From Eublepharis macularius (Eukaryota > Chordata > Lepidosauria > Squamata > Eublepharidae), in NCBI RefSeq assembly GCF_028583425.1, contig NC_072801.1:66045766-66109765 (forward strand): a stretch of DNA of 64,000 nucleotides, read 5' to 3'. Both the position numbers and the translations under genes were made by a program. Under the pieces are notes generated by a model, which did no database searches, had not been told where the DNA came from, and saw only the letters and a list, made by a program, of their open reading frames with translations. Below are positions 54,065-64,000 of the stretch, piece by piece. Each line of letters begins with the position of its first letter. The first letter of the stretch is position 1.

Positions 54065-54081
54065 GTGTGGAAACGGCCCTC

Positions 54082-54677
54082 AACTATTTTTCAGTCAGAA
54101 AAAAAAGCTATTTCTCAATGCAGAAATGTCTGACACATGAAGGGTTTTTGCAGTTTTGTTCAACATGGCTGGCCTAGCTAGGCCAAATTCAGGATATATT
54201 TACCTTCTCAGGCTAGGACTCACAGCACCACATTAAAAAGTCAAAGATGAACTGCCATCCCCAGCAAATTAATGGTACCCAACTATTGTGATGGAGAGAA
54301 ATTGGCCACATTTTCTAACCTCCAGAGATATCTTTTCTGCTTGTGGAGAGATTTGAGGGCTTTGGGGGCAATGTTTATCTCTGCCTTGTAATTATAAAAA
54401 TTACCATGACCAAACTCTGCTTCCCATGTGGAGTCTCATGTCACCTGCAAAATTAATTACAAAAAGGAGTCAAATTAAACTCCATGCACTATGAAAAGTC
54501 GAACCAGTCTCTGGGTAACAGTGATCTGAGACTTAATGTTAAGAAAAGCAGAGCGCTGTCTGAGTGAACCTTGAAATTATTTCTTAGATGGAAACGCAGG
54601 AAGGCATATTTGCCTTTGATATGAACTTGATTTTTAGGAAACTCTGCGAATAGCTACCAACTGGCATGTTGGTCACT
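54082..54677 (+). promoter_or_regulatory. Probable V2R-4 promoter / 5' UTR region
   Basis: Resembles the region upstream of V2R-3 (see 28290-28510). The Harbinger element ends about 600 bp before the start codon. Confidence 0.4.
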
Positions 54678-54922
54678 ATGCAGGAGGTCAGCATGAACTG
54701 GCTCAGAAAACTGCAAACGTTCAAAAGGATTTTTTTAGCCCTACTCCTCCTCTGGCTTCATCCTCATGCTGTCATCCGAGATCTGAGTTCTGAATGCAGT
54801 AAACATACATTTGAATCAGATACAACCAATTATAGTATCATTGGTATATTAGGATCTTATTCACTTGGAATTATACAAATACTCAACTTTACAGAGAAGA
54901 AAATATATGTGGAACATTATTG
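54678..54922 (+). CDS. V2R-4 exon 1, signal peptide
   Basis: 245 nt. Hydrophobic core IFLALLLLWLHPHAV after basic residues. Donor GTAAGA. An in-frame ATG at 54666 lies four codons upstream; 54678 is preferred because V2R-3 shares it. Confidence 0.88.
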
Positions 54923-57900
54923 GTAAGAGCTCCTTCATTGATTAATTGTCTACCGTATTTCTTATAGAACTCCAATCTCTAGTAAAAAAATCAGGACTAA
55001 AAAATATCCATGATATTGGAAACAAAGAAGGCTTCTTCAAAGAGGCATGCCCATGCAGGTCCAAAGAAGTAGGCATGGCTATGATTTACCTGGGTACAGA
55101 AATATTTGAACACATAGCAGATTATTTACCATCAGTTTCATCATGTACCTTTTAGGGGACAGACCCAGAAATTTGCAGCATTCTAATGGAGAAGATCCCT
55201 GATCCCTGTAAATAAGCCATCACATCTCTAATGTGATAACTAAAAGTCTGATAACATCTTCGACAGGAGGCTTATCCATATGGCCAATTCATAAATGTAG
55301 GGAATAGGGGGGAGAATAATCATTCATGTCTGAATCTGAATCCATATTAATTCCCCAGATTCTTCAGGTTTTCTAACCCCAGTACAGTGAGCCAAACAAA
55401 CTGAGTAACACCCGTTTTTCCATTTGACAACTTTCCACTTGACAAATTATCTAGCCTCCATTTTGGAAAATGTGTTTGAACTTTTCTTTGAATTCTTAAA
55501 TCACACCACAGTTTTGAGTGGCTGTAAGGCAGAGAGTTCCCCCTCTTTCTGGGTAAAATCGTTGTATTTGGAAGTAGAAGTGCTAGTATCATCATGGTTC
55601 ACAAAGTTTGTAGAGAGCAGAATCAGAATGACTCTTTCCAGTTTCTCCTGAGGCCTTCTATTCCCTACCCTGCAGACCTGACAAAACTGCCTGTGTTCAG
55701 GCTGCACTTCAGTATATCCAAGCAATTTACACCAAGAGGATGATTTTGCCAAGAACATCCCCACTGTTATTCTTCCAAAGATGTATGTCACCCCTTTTCA
55801 CACTGCCACTCACCATAAACCTTCCTCTTCATAGGTCTGGGGCCTCATAGGCAGTTAAGGGTCATCATAACACACCACCTGCCTTTCCCGTTTTTCTCAG
55901 GAAGAGAGCCCAGACCCAAATCCACACTGGGGTCCCACTCTCTTCTTCCGGAGGATCCATCAGAGAGGCATGTTTGAGGGGATTTTGTGTGTGTGTTTTT
56001 TATTTCCTCTTCAAGCCAGCCAGGATTAAACCAGAAGCAAGAATAACTTTGATTTACAACACAGGACACTGGACTGAATGATTTTAAACTCACAGATATA
56101 TTGTGGCTAAACAGAGAATGGTTTTAATGTATCAAAACTGGTGTAAACAGTCAGCAATATCTTTACTGCTTCTCCTCAGTAGCTTCCAAACCTTTTCTCT
56201 CTGTACTTCACCTTAATTGATCTTCCAACAGACTTCCTACTGTCAGTCTCCCAACATTCTTCCAGCTCTCAATGGCTGTTTTCCAGGAGAGATGGAACTG
56301 GAATTATTTCTGTCCATCACAGCATTTTTTGCTCTTATATCCCTGCGCAGTAGTCAGTTCATGTAGCAGTAGGTCAGAAAACAGAGGCTAACACATCTCC
56401 TCTGCAGGAATTCTTTAATGTTGATATATTTTTACAATTAATTATTGTAAAAAAGCATTTATTGCATATAGGCAAAGGTCATTACAATCAGATACACACA
56501 CACACAAACACACAAAGCATTTTACATGAAATATATTACTGAAATAAAGAAATAAAAAATACCCCACAGATTAAATTTTTTCCATCCTTTTGATACAGCT
56601 TTCACTCATGTTGTCTTAGCTGTCCAAGCAATTAGTAAAACAATATATGAGACATGTGGGTCAGCATCCAAAAAAGAAAAATTATTTTTTTCCCAAGGAA
56701 AAGGATAAATCCCTTAGAAGAGTTCCAACAAATTTGGTTCTAAGCTGTGTGTAGTGAGAGCAGGATAGAATATAACAGGGTAAATCCTCTGGAACCAGAG
56801 CACCACATATACAGAAGCACAAAGCAAACGATTCAGCAATCACCAAGCAAAACTAGTGGCATTCACTGAACAGATATAAAAGCTATTATGAGATTATGGA
56901 GCTAGGCAGTTCTGACGTGGTCCCTATTGAATAGTTTAAACCAGAGAGAAAATTTGTAGCTGGAGAGAGATTGTTTATCTGTAGTGGCATCACCCGAACA
57001 CCTAATTTCAGATATTGGTGCCCACCATAGGGACATCCTGCATAATATCTGAGATGAATACAATATGATTTAAAATGTTCTTTTTTTCAAGCTAGCAGGC
57101 AATATATTTCTGCATCTTCATGAGACATTGCCTGCAGAGCAGAGTGAATTTCTGACTGTCCTTTAAAATTAGAGTTTAAACTGCTTCTGCTGCAATGTAT
57201 GCAGCTAAAAATGGATGGTAGCTACACAGTTTTGTTGCTCTGTTACACATGGAAATCTCTTTGCAGGGCAATCCCTAAATACTTCCAGCACATCCTGGCC
57301 TTTGTTTTTGCTATAACTGAGATCAACCAGAACGTCCACCTCTTGCCCAACAGCTCATTGAAATATATGGCGGGTGACAATCAGTTCAGTGCAATGTTAA
57401 CGAGTCTAAACACTTTGACACTCCTGTATCAATCACAACGGAATCCCACCAATTACAACTGTAAGAGAAAGATGGAATTATTGGCTGTCCTAGGTTCACT
57501 CTCCTCTCAAAACTCAATTCAGATGACCAACATATTATCAAACTACAAAATACCACAGGTATGTGTCCTCAGGTGAATGCAAAGCAGTTGCTTTGTAGTA
57601 GAGAAACTCAAGACATCCTCATAAAATAGACTTTTATCCACATCATAACTTCTATGGTTCAATCAACAGAACTTAAAATCTAACAAGCTTTTATTCCTGG
57701 AACTCCTTTTTGAGGACCACAGCCCACTTATTCTCATGCAATGTGAAGGTGCTAACTAGGTAGCCTCTCAGTTTGGTATAATGGAAGGTCATAAGTTGTG
57801 ACACCTTCCAGGAACTCCAGGAACACAAATTTCCCAAGGCCACATTCTTCTGCGTTAGACTTTGTCTAAGTGCTAGATTTCAGAGAAAGATCTAGAGACC

Positions 57901-60900
57901 TTCATTGTTCCTGCAGAAAGAATAAGATGTGAATTATGGTATTGGTTGAGGATTAAATTCATTCCATGTAAGATGTAAGTTAGAAAACTGAGTGCTGCAT
58001 TTCTTGATAATAAAAAATAATGAGGTTTCCCCACTTTATATCAGCTCAATTATGGATCCTTTGACCGAGCACTGAGTGATAAAATTCAGTTCCCTTCTTT
58101 GTACCAGAAGGTTCCAAATGAAAATGCTCAGTATGTGGGGATAGTTCAGCTGCTTCAGCATTTTGGATGGACGTGGGTCGGCCTCCTCACGTCCGATGAT
58201 GAGAGTGGAGAATCGTTTCTGCAGACCCTGAGACCCAGGCTCCTCCAGAACAACATTTGTATTGCTTTCACACAAGTGATGCCAATTTTAATGAATAAGG
58301 AACAAAATGATAACTGGACTGTCCTGACAGGCATATTTTCTTCTCTCTGGTCGAAGAAAGTGAATGTTTTCCTTGTTCATGGGGATCTTCTGTCTATGAA
58401 AGCGTTTCAAATAATTCTATGTAGCAATGAAATGAATGGCCTGCATCCACTGGAGAGGATGTGGATCATAACCGCTAAGTGGGATTTCACAGCTGTGTTT
58501 CGAAAGGACGCATTTGCGGCACAATCCCTCAATGGTACCTTGTCCTTCATCCAGCACACAAAAGTGCTGCCAGGATTTGAGGACTTCCTGGACACCATCA
58601 ATCCAGTTACATTTCCTCTGATCCACAGTTTCTGGGGAGTGGCATTTAATTGTGCTTTTCCATATTTGACACAATTATTGCCAGGCCTTCCTGTCTGCAC
58701 TGGGAAGGAGAAGTTGAGAAGCCTCCCTAGATACGTATTTCAAATGAGAATGTCTGGCCATAGCTATAGCATCTATAATGCTGCGTATGCCTTTGCACAT
58801 GCTCTCCATGCACTTCATCTGTCAATTCTCAAAAGGAGAGGAAAGGGATGTGGAGACCGGAGGAGGAAGCTTGGGAACATTCAGCCGTGGCAGGTGAGTC
58901 TCAGCTCCTACCAGTCATCTGTTGTCCTACTTTTCGCTTCAGAAAACAGCTTCATTAAGACATTTTTTAAAAGCCAGATTGCTTCATTTTATAAATTTCT
59001 CTGCATTTAATTTGTTTAGGTGCACACACAATGCCTGTTTCCTTTCATGTTTAATTCATGTGGAATCTGAACATCTATAGGGTATAGTAATGATGCTTCT
59101 TATCCAATTGTGTATCCTGTGCATGTCTAAAAGGAGGACTTGGGATGCATGAGCAGAAAGTGCACAAAGAGAGTTTTGAAGCTGTTCTGTCTGGTGACAT
59201 AGAGTATTTACTTTGGAAGAACTTTTTCCTGAGAATGAATGTTTGGGGGAGGCATGCTGAGACATACTTAAGTGAAGTTCCATGAGGATTCCATTTATTC
59301 CCTTCTACTCTATGCAGAGGAACACATGGGGAAATTTAACACGATTTGTACACTGTACATGTAAAAATCAAGAATGCGATCATCATTCTTGGGTTAATTT
59401 CCTTCATAAGATTCACTTGATTTAAGTTCAAAAGGGAATGATTTGTGGATGTAAGATTTTTCTCCTCAAACTCCAGGGTAGGGGGTAAACAGGTAGCCTT
59501 ATTTTTACTGGTCATTGGTTTTTCCAAACTCATTTCCATTTATGTTGTCACTCTCTTGTATTCTTGCTCAAATTCATCCAACCTATGGCAAGTCTCAGGG
59601 CCTAACAATGTGTTGTTGTTTTCAGAAGGGAGAATCCTGGGTTTGGTGTAGAGGTATTCTCTGAAGTTCCTCAGTCCCACTGGCCCAATTTGGATCAAAA
59701 CCAAAGGGTCTAGAGAAAGAGATGTTGGACTTGCCACTTGCCAGTAATGACATTTCACCACCATGAAAGAGCTTGGGAGGTAGATGAAAGCACAGCAGAT
59801 AGTTCTTCAGTACATATGTGGCCCCTAAATTGCATCCTGATCAAATTGTTCCCCATGCACCTGAGAAGGACACAGCTTCAAAGTCTACCTCTACAACCTA
59901 TTCAATATGTTCCCTAAGAAAACATAGCATGTGGTTAGGCCACAGGGAAACAAAGAGAACGACTAATGGTTTCCAATTGCTTCAAAAGCAATATATTTTT
60001 CTATTGTAATTTTTCCAAATTACATGAAGTCTTCTAATTTTGGGATGTGTCTTTCTTCCTACATTACCTACTAATGCATGTCCTGGAATGGATATCTTCC
60101 AACATGTACCGTTAGTGGCAGAGGCAGCATTGATGGAAGGAAGGTCCAGAGCAGGGAAGAGTCTCCCTTGAAGGTTCCCAAGTCAGGGCACAGAAAGTCT
60201 TGGAGGGTCACCTTAACCAAAAGCTTCTAGCAAGCACAGTGAGTGCCAGGGAGGGGTGAGAAGATGCTCTTGATGTGATGCAATTTCAAGCAGATCACAG
60301 ACAAGATATCACATTTGAGGGGCACCTGGGGAGAAACTGCTAAAGCATTTCATTGGCCTGTTGGAAATATGAGAGAGTGATTTATACACTTGACAACCCA
60401 GAAATCAAAATTCTGGACATTCTAACCTCACGAGGTATAATCAGTGTTCCTCCTCTCTCCATGTATTTTTTTGTCCTGTCTCCAAACTTTCCTCTCCAAT
60501 CTAGCTGCACTATTTTCTGAGGAAAGTTCGCTTTAACAATAATGCTGGGGATGAAATCGTCTTTGATGAAAATAGAGAACTGGCTGCTGCATATGACATC
60601 ATCAACACAATCACATTTCTCAATAAATCCATCCAGAGTGTTCGAGTTGGAAAGGTGGACCTCCAGGCTCCTGGAGGCCAAGAGTTCACCATTAATGGAA
60701 GTGCGATTGCATGGAATCACAAATATAAGCAGGTGTGAATTCTTTAAACTGAAACTTAAATGTTATGGTCTGAGAAAGTTGCTGTAGTTAGTTAAAATCC
60801 CTTTTCACTGCATTTCTCCCTGAAAAGACAGCAAGGCACTTACAAAAATCAAACTGCAATCAAAACACAATACAAAATACACTGCTGTGGAATACTCTGC

Positions 60901-63896
60901 TGTGTCTTGAGGCTATCCTGAATCCAATGGTTCAGCTTGTATAAGATTACAGGGAACAAGCCACAGGTTAAGAGACAAGAGCACTTGGGGTCTTGCCCTT
61001 TGACTCATGCCTAATCTTTGGTGCTGGAGTCAGGAAACCAAAAATTCTAATAAAAGCAAAGCCTGTAGCTTGGAGCTCCTCTTTGGACTCCTTCAGAATA
61101 TAAGAAGATCCCAACTGCAGCAGGCCAGCATTCCATAAAGCCCAGTTCCAATTTCACACAGTGGGCAATCGGTTGCCCCAGAGGGCCAACAGATGGGGCA
61201 TAAGCTCAAACCTTTCCCCTTGATGTTACCTCCTAGCACTGGTAATCAGATGTTTGCTGATGCTGAACATCGAGGTGACCTTTAGTCCTCATGGCTCATA
61301 GTTATTAATGGAACTTCCTCCATGAAACTCTTTAATCCTCCCTTACAGCCATCCATGCTCGTCAACATCACTGTATTCTTTGAGAGTGAATTCTATTATT
61401 TAATTATTCATTGCAAAGGAGTGTGGGAACTGTCCTTTCCCCGTGGCTGCTTTCAAACCAAAGATTTTGTGCCCTTTGGGGGACTCTAATTCAGCACAGG
61501 AAAGTTTTCCCATCTACTGGTGAGCATCACTTTATAGTACAAATGTCTTCCCATTGAGGGGCTTGATTTCAAAGGATTGATTCCATGAGTTCCAAAAAAC
61601 CTCACCTTCTCCCCAAGTGGTTTCTTCCCATTGAGGAGCTCCTTTTCAGCATGACACCTTTCTAAGCCACATTCTATGCAACTCACGCTCTCAGTTCTGT
61701 AGCAGCTAATTGAAGCATTTCCAAAACCTCCTGCTCTTCTTTCTTCCTTTTTGGATGAACCATTGGAAATTCTGTGTTGAGCTGGACAGAAGAGCCCTTG
61801 ATAATCAATGCTCGGTTTCATTCCTGATGCTACATAACTGACCAAATGGTTTTAAATTGATCTAGATAGGGTCATCCAAAATTTACCATCAAATAACTTA
61901 GCACAGTCAGGTCTACAGATTATATGTAGAAGTCAGCAGCAAAGAGCATAAAGCCAGGTCTCTACACCAAGGAGCTTCCAATCTAAATCTACACAGTGAG
62001 TGAAAGCACAGAGAGAGGAGTGGAAGGGTTAGAAAGCTGAAAAGAAGAGGCTCTATGGGTAGGCATTGTCACTTGGAAGCACAGAAATGCAGCCTCCACT
62101 GCACCTTACCCCTAGTACCCTATCAATCCTCCTGGACCTCTCTGTGGTTTTTGATACCATTGATCATGTCTTACTTCTGGATCACCTTTATTTGATCCTG
62201 GCTGTGACTGGGAGACACTCCTTTGCAGAGGTTTCAGTCCTACCTCAAAGACAGGATTCAGAGTATGGTGCTGGGGGGCTGTGGCTCCACCCTTTGGCTT
62301 CTCAGGTTCCACAAGGACCTATCTTCTATCTCATGGTTTTCAACATATACGCAAAACTGCTGGGACAGGTCATCATAGATTTGGCTGAGTTGTCACGATC
62401 ATGCAGATGAAACTCATCTCTATTTTGTGCTTCCAGCAAATGCCAGGGAGGAGGTGGAAACCACAAAAGGGATCCTGGATGCAGTTCTGGGATGGATGAA
62501 GGCTATCATGCTGAAACATCATCCTGACAAAATGGAGGTGGTACTGGGCTGGCATGGGCAAGGTTTGACCTCCTAAGAGAGAAGTTCCCTAGCATGAGGG
62601 TGCTGGACCCTCCTGTTGGGTGCTCCTGTTGGGCAGTGGTGGCCAGGAGCTACTTTCACCAAGTCTGGCAAGTGAGCCACCTGTGGTCATTCCTAGGTGG
62701 GAAAGATCTTGCCAGTTTGATACACGTCCATATATCATCTAGATTAGTTACTGCCATGCACTGTATGTGGGACTACCCTTGAAGATTGTCCAGAAACTAT
62801 AGGTCATACAGAATACAGTGGCCAGAAAGTTGAACTGAGTGGGTTGCAGGAACCATATTACTCCAATTTTGTTCCATCTTCTAGGATTGCTGTAATGGTT
62901 ATTGGTTATTAGGGAAATTAAAGGGTCCTTAATGGTCAAGATATTAATATTGCAATACTGCACAAGTGTGCTCCTATAGCACTTAAGAAATATTTTTTAT
63001 AATTGATTAACACAAATATATTCAGTTCCTGATGAAAGCTGCTTTGGATCTTGATTGGGAAAAGAACTGGGATATCAAATAAGTAAATAAACAGGGTTAC
63101 CAAGCTTCAGATGAGGGCGGAAGTTACTTTGGAATTGCAAGTGATCTACAGACTACAGAGTTAGTTCTTCTGGAGGATACGGAGAGTCTAGGAGAAAGGG
63201 AATTCATAGAGTCACTCGAGAGATGTGTTAAAGGTAGGTAGCCACACTGGTCTGTAGTAGAACAATAGGATTTGTGTCTGATGGCACCTTAGAGATCTAC
63301 AAGATTTTCAGTATGTAAGTTTTCAAGAGTCAGAGCTTACTCTCTGAAAATTTTGTTGGTCCCTAAGGTGCCACTGGAGTCAAATCCTGCAGTACTAGAG
63401 AGACGGATGCTCTAGGATTGAATGAGGTTGGCTAGAGTTTGCCTCTAGGCCTTCACACTGGATTAATACTCAGAAAAAGAGGAAGGCAATTTTGCAAGGT
63501 TTTACATTGAGTAATATGAGGCAGGATATTGACATTTAAAATGGGAATTTTGGAATATAGAAATGACCTCACAGGAAGGGGAGGAGTTGGAGCAGAAGAT
63601 TTTTGACTATGATGTGACATCACAAGATGTACAATCATATACTAATTGAGCTGCCTCCTCATGCATTTGTCCAAGAATTCCATGAATTTTCCCATTTGGA
63701 GTTGGCAACCTGAGAAGTCCATTATTTTCATTTTTTTTTAAAAAAAAAAACTATTTTGGCTGCTAATAGGTGGTGCCATCTTCAAAATGTGTCAAGAGCT
63801 GCCATCTTGGATTCAGCAAGATTGCTGTGGAGGGAAAAGAATTCTGTTGCTATAGTTGTTCTCTCTGCCCTGAAGGAAGAATTTCAGTACAAATTG
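54678..63896 (+). CDS. V2R-4: vomeronasal type-2 receptor, exons 1-5 (7TM exon beyond window)
   Basis: Blocks 54678-54922, 57267-57558, 58045-58893, 60505-60732 and 63770-63896 total 1741 nt, ending in phase 1 exactly as V2R-3 does before exon 6. No stop interrupts the frame. Exon 3 is 12 nt longer than in V2R-1 and V2R-3, the extra codons lying in the variable block (MNKEQNDNW). Protein divergence from V2R-1 and V2R-3 is spread over all exons, so this is an older paralogue. The seventh-exon-like 7TM part should begin a few hundred bases past 64000, judging from intron 5 of V2R-1 (406 bp). Whether it is intact cannot be seen. Confidence 0.92.
54923..57266 (+). other. V2R-4 intron 1
   Basis: No gene. 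Parts near 55380-55560 resemble V2R-3 intron 1 (29610-29790). 56430-56480 (catttattgcatataggcaa) looks like a reversed LINE 3' end similar to 28870, but is too degraded to classify. A short (ca)n run lies at about 56495-56515. Confidence 0.5.
57267..57558 (+). CDS. V2R-4 exon 2
   Basis: 292 nt. FAITEINQNVHLLPN and [17 protein letters not shown]. Acceptor TTGCAG, donor GTATGT. Confidence 0.92.
58045..58893 (+). CDS. V2R-4 exon 3, ligand-binding domain
   Basis: 283 codons between TATCAG and GTGAGT. Contains [19 protein letters not shown] and [20 protein letters not shown]. Confidence 0.93.
58894..60504 (+). other. V2R-4 intron 3
   Basis: No gene or clear mobile element recognised. The SINE and L1 insertions seen in intron 3 of V2R-1 and V2R-3 are missing, fitting an older split. 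Confidence 0.5.
60505..60732 (+). CDS. V2R-4 exon 4
   Basis: 76 codons beginning [17 protein letters not shown]. Donor GTGTGA. Confidence 0.92.
62060..63093 (+). repeat. Degenerate L2 LINE, plus strand
   Basis: Readable L2-type RT pieces: ILLDLSVVFDTIDHVLLLD, SQVPQGPIFYLMVFNIY, and a 3' end running into gggatatcaaataagtaaat, the L2-style terminus. Broken by many frameshifts. In V2R-4 intron 4. Confidence 0.8.
63232..63400 (+). repeat. Interspersed repeat (squamate type)
   Basis: Phrases tggcaccttagagatctaca and agtttgtggtccctaagg-like text are a widespread squamate repeat. Related pieces at 5265 and 35215. Class not assigned. Confidence 0.5.
63770..63896 (+). CDS. V2R-4 exon 5, cysteine-rich domain
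   Basis: 127 nt. CVKSCHLGFSKIAVEGKEFC keeps the cysteine spacing. Donor GTAAGG. Confidence 0.92.
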
Positions 63897-64000
63897 GTAA
63901 GGAAGGAATTAACGATGATTTGAGAAAAAGAGACAGAGTTTAAAATGGCACCAATTCTAATACCCATCCCTTAGGTCGGCAAGAGTTATACAAATGGTTC

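Larger units (their letters stand above)
40944..54078. mobile_element. Large PIF/Harbinger DNA transposon carrying three genes
   Basis: Both ends carry the perfect 14-bp inverted repeat GGCCGTTTCCACAC (40944-40957 and, reversed, 54065-54078), bounded by a 3-bp duplication CTC (40941-40943, 54079-54081). Three-base target duplications are a trait of PIF/Harbinger. Inside: a DDE transposase (+), a Myb/SANT-like gene (+) and a second Myb/SANT-like gene (-). The element spans 13.1 kb, or about 9.3 kb after subtracting the L1 inserted at 42915-46686. The known family layout is transposase plus one Myb/SANT-like partner; the third gene is extra. Base composition is richer in CpG than the surroundings, as expected of young sequence. 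Confidence 0.88.

Noticed and set aside
61486..61845. Minus-strand frame of 119 codons with CIECG and GEKVRFF, suggesting a decayed C2H2 zinc-finger gene.
   Set aside because: Only one ECG-like motif and no regular Cys2His2 spacing. Too weak to call; a profile search against C2H2 models would decide it.
1..64000. CRISPR arrays, bacterial operons, ribosome binding sites or tRNA genes.
   Set aside because: None seen. The intron structure and repeats are those of a vertebrate nuclear genome; tRNA-like pieces occur only as SINE heads.

Overview
The window looks like a stretch of squamate reptile (most likely lizard) nuclear genome. The evidence is a tandem array of vomeronasal type-2 receptor (V2R) genes with the usual six-exon, GT-AG split structure. 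It sits in a mixture of repeats typical of squamates: CR1, L1, L2 and RTE/BovB LINEs, tRNA- and 5S-derived SINEs, Penelope-like elements, a chromodomain Ty3/Gypsy (Sushi-like) LTR element and a PIF/Harbinger DNA transposon. I cannot name the species.

Receptor layout, all on the + strand. V2R-1 (exons 3-6, 534-8073) is intact as far as it can be seen; its exons 1-2 lie left of the window. V2R-2 (exons 5-6 only, 19536-20973) is a pseudogene with an in-frame deletion and a premature TGA. V2R-3 (exons 1-6, 28570-40024) is complete and open: the six exons sum to 2640 nt, or 879 codons plus stop. V2R-4 (exons 1-5, 54678-63896) is open and runs off the right edge before its 7TM exon. V2R-1 and V2R-3 belong to a large tandem duplication (about 1-8705 matches about 30739-40668, introns included). 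Each copy then gained its own insertions.

Mobile elements fill the space between genes. 9734-16733 is a full-length chromovirus with 417-bp LTRs differing at two bases, a CAGCC target duplication, and gag-pro-RT-RNaseH-IN-chromodomain in one frame broken by two TGA codons. 22101-25902 is a damaged Penelope-like element on the minus strand (RT plus GIY-YIG endonuclease) with head-to-head terminal repeats, inserted in a SINE. 37071-38955 is a 5'-truncated CR1 in intron 5 of V2R-3.

The most unusual structure is 40944-54078, a PIF/Harbinger transposon with 14-bp terminal inverted repeats and CTC target duplications. It carries three genes instead of the usual two: a DDE transposase broken by one frameshift, and two different Myb/SANT-like (trihelix) DNA-binding proteins in convergent orientation. 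One of these (312 codons, two exons) is fully open. A 3.77-kb 5'-truncated L1 with an intact 1021-codon RT reading frame has landed just after the transposase gene. Additional minus-strand reading frames inside the element hint at a further gene.

The receptors would act as class C GPCRs at the surface of vomeronasal sensory neurons. The mobile elements are independent of them, but they have shaped the introns and spacers and probably helped break V2R-2.
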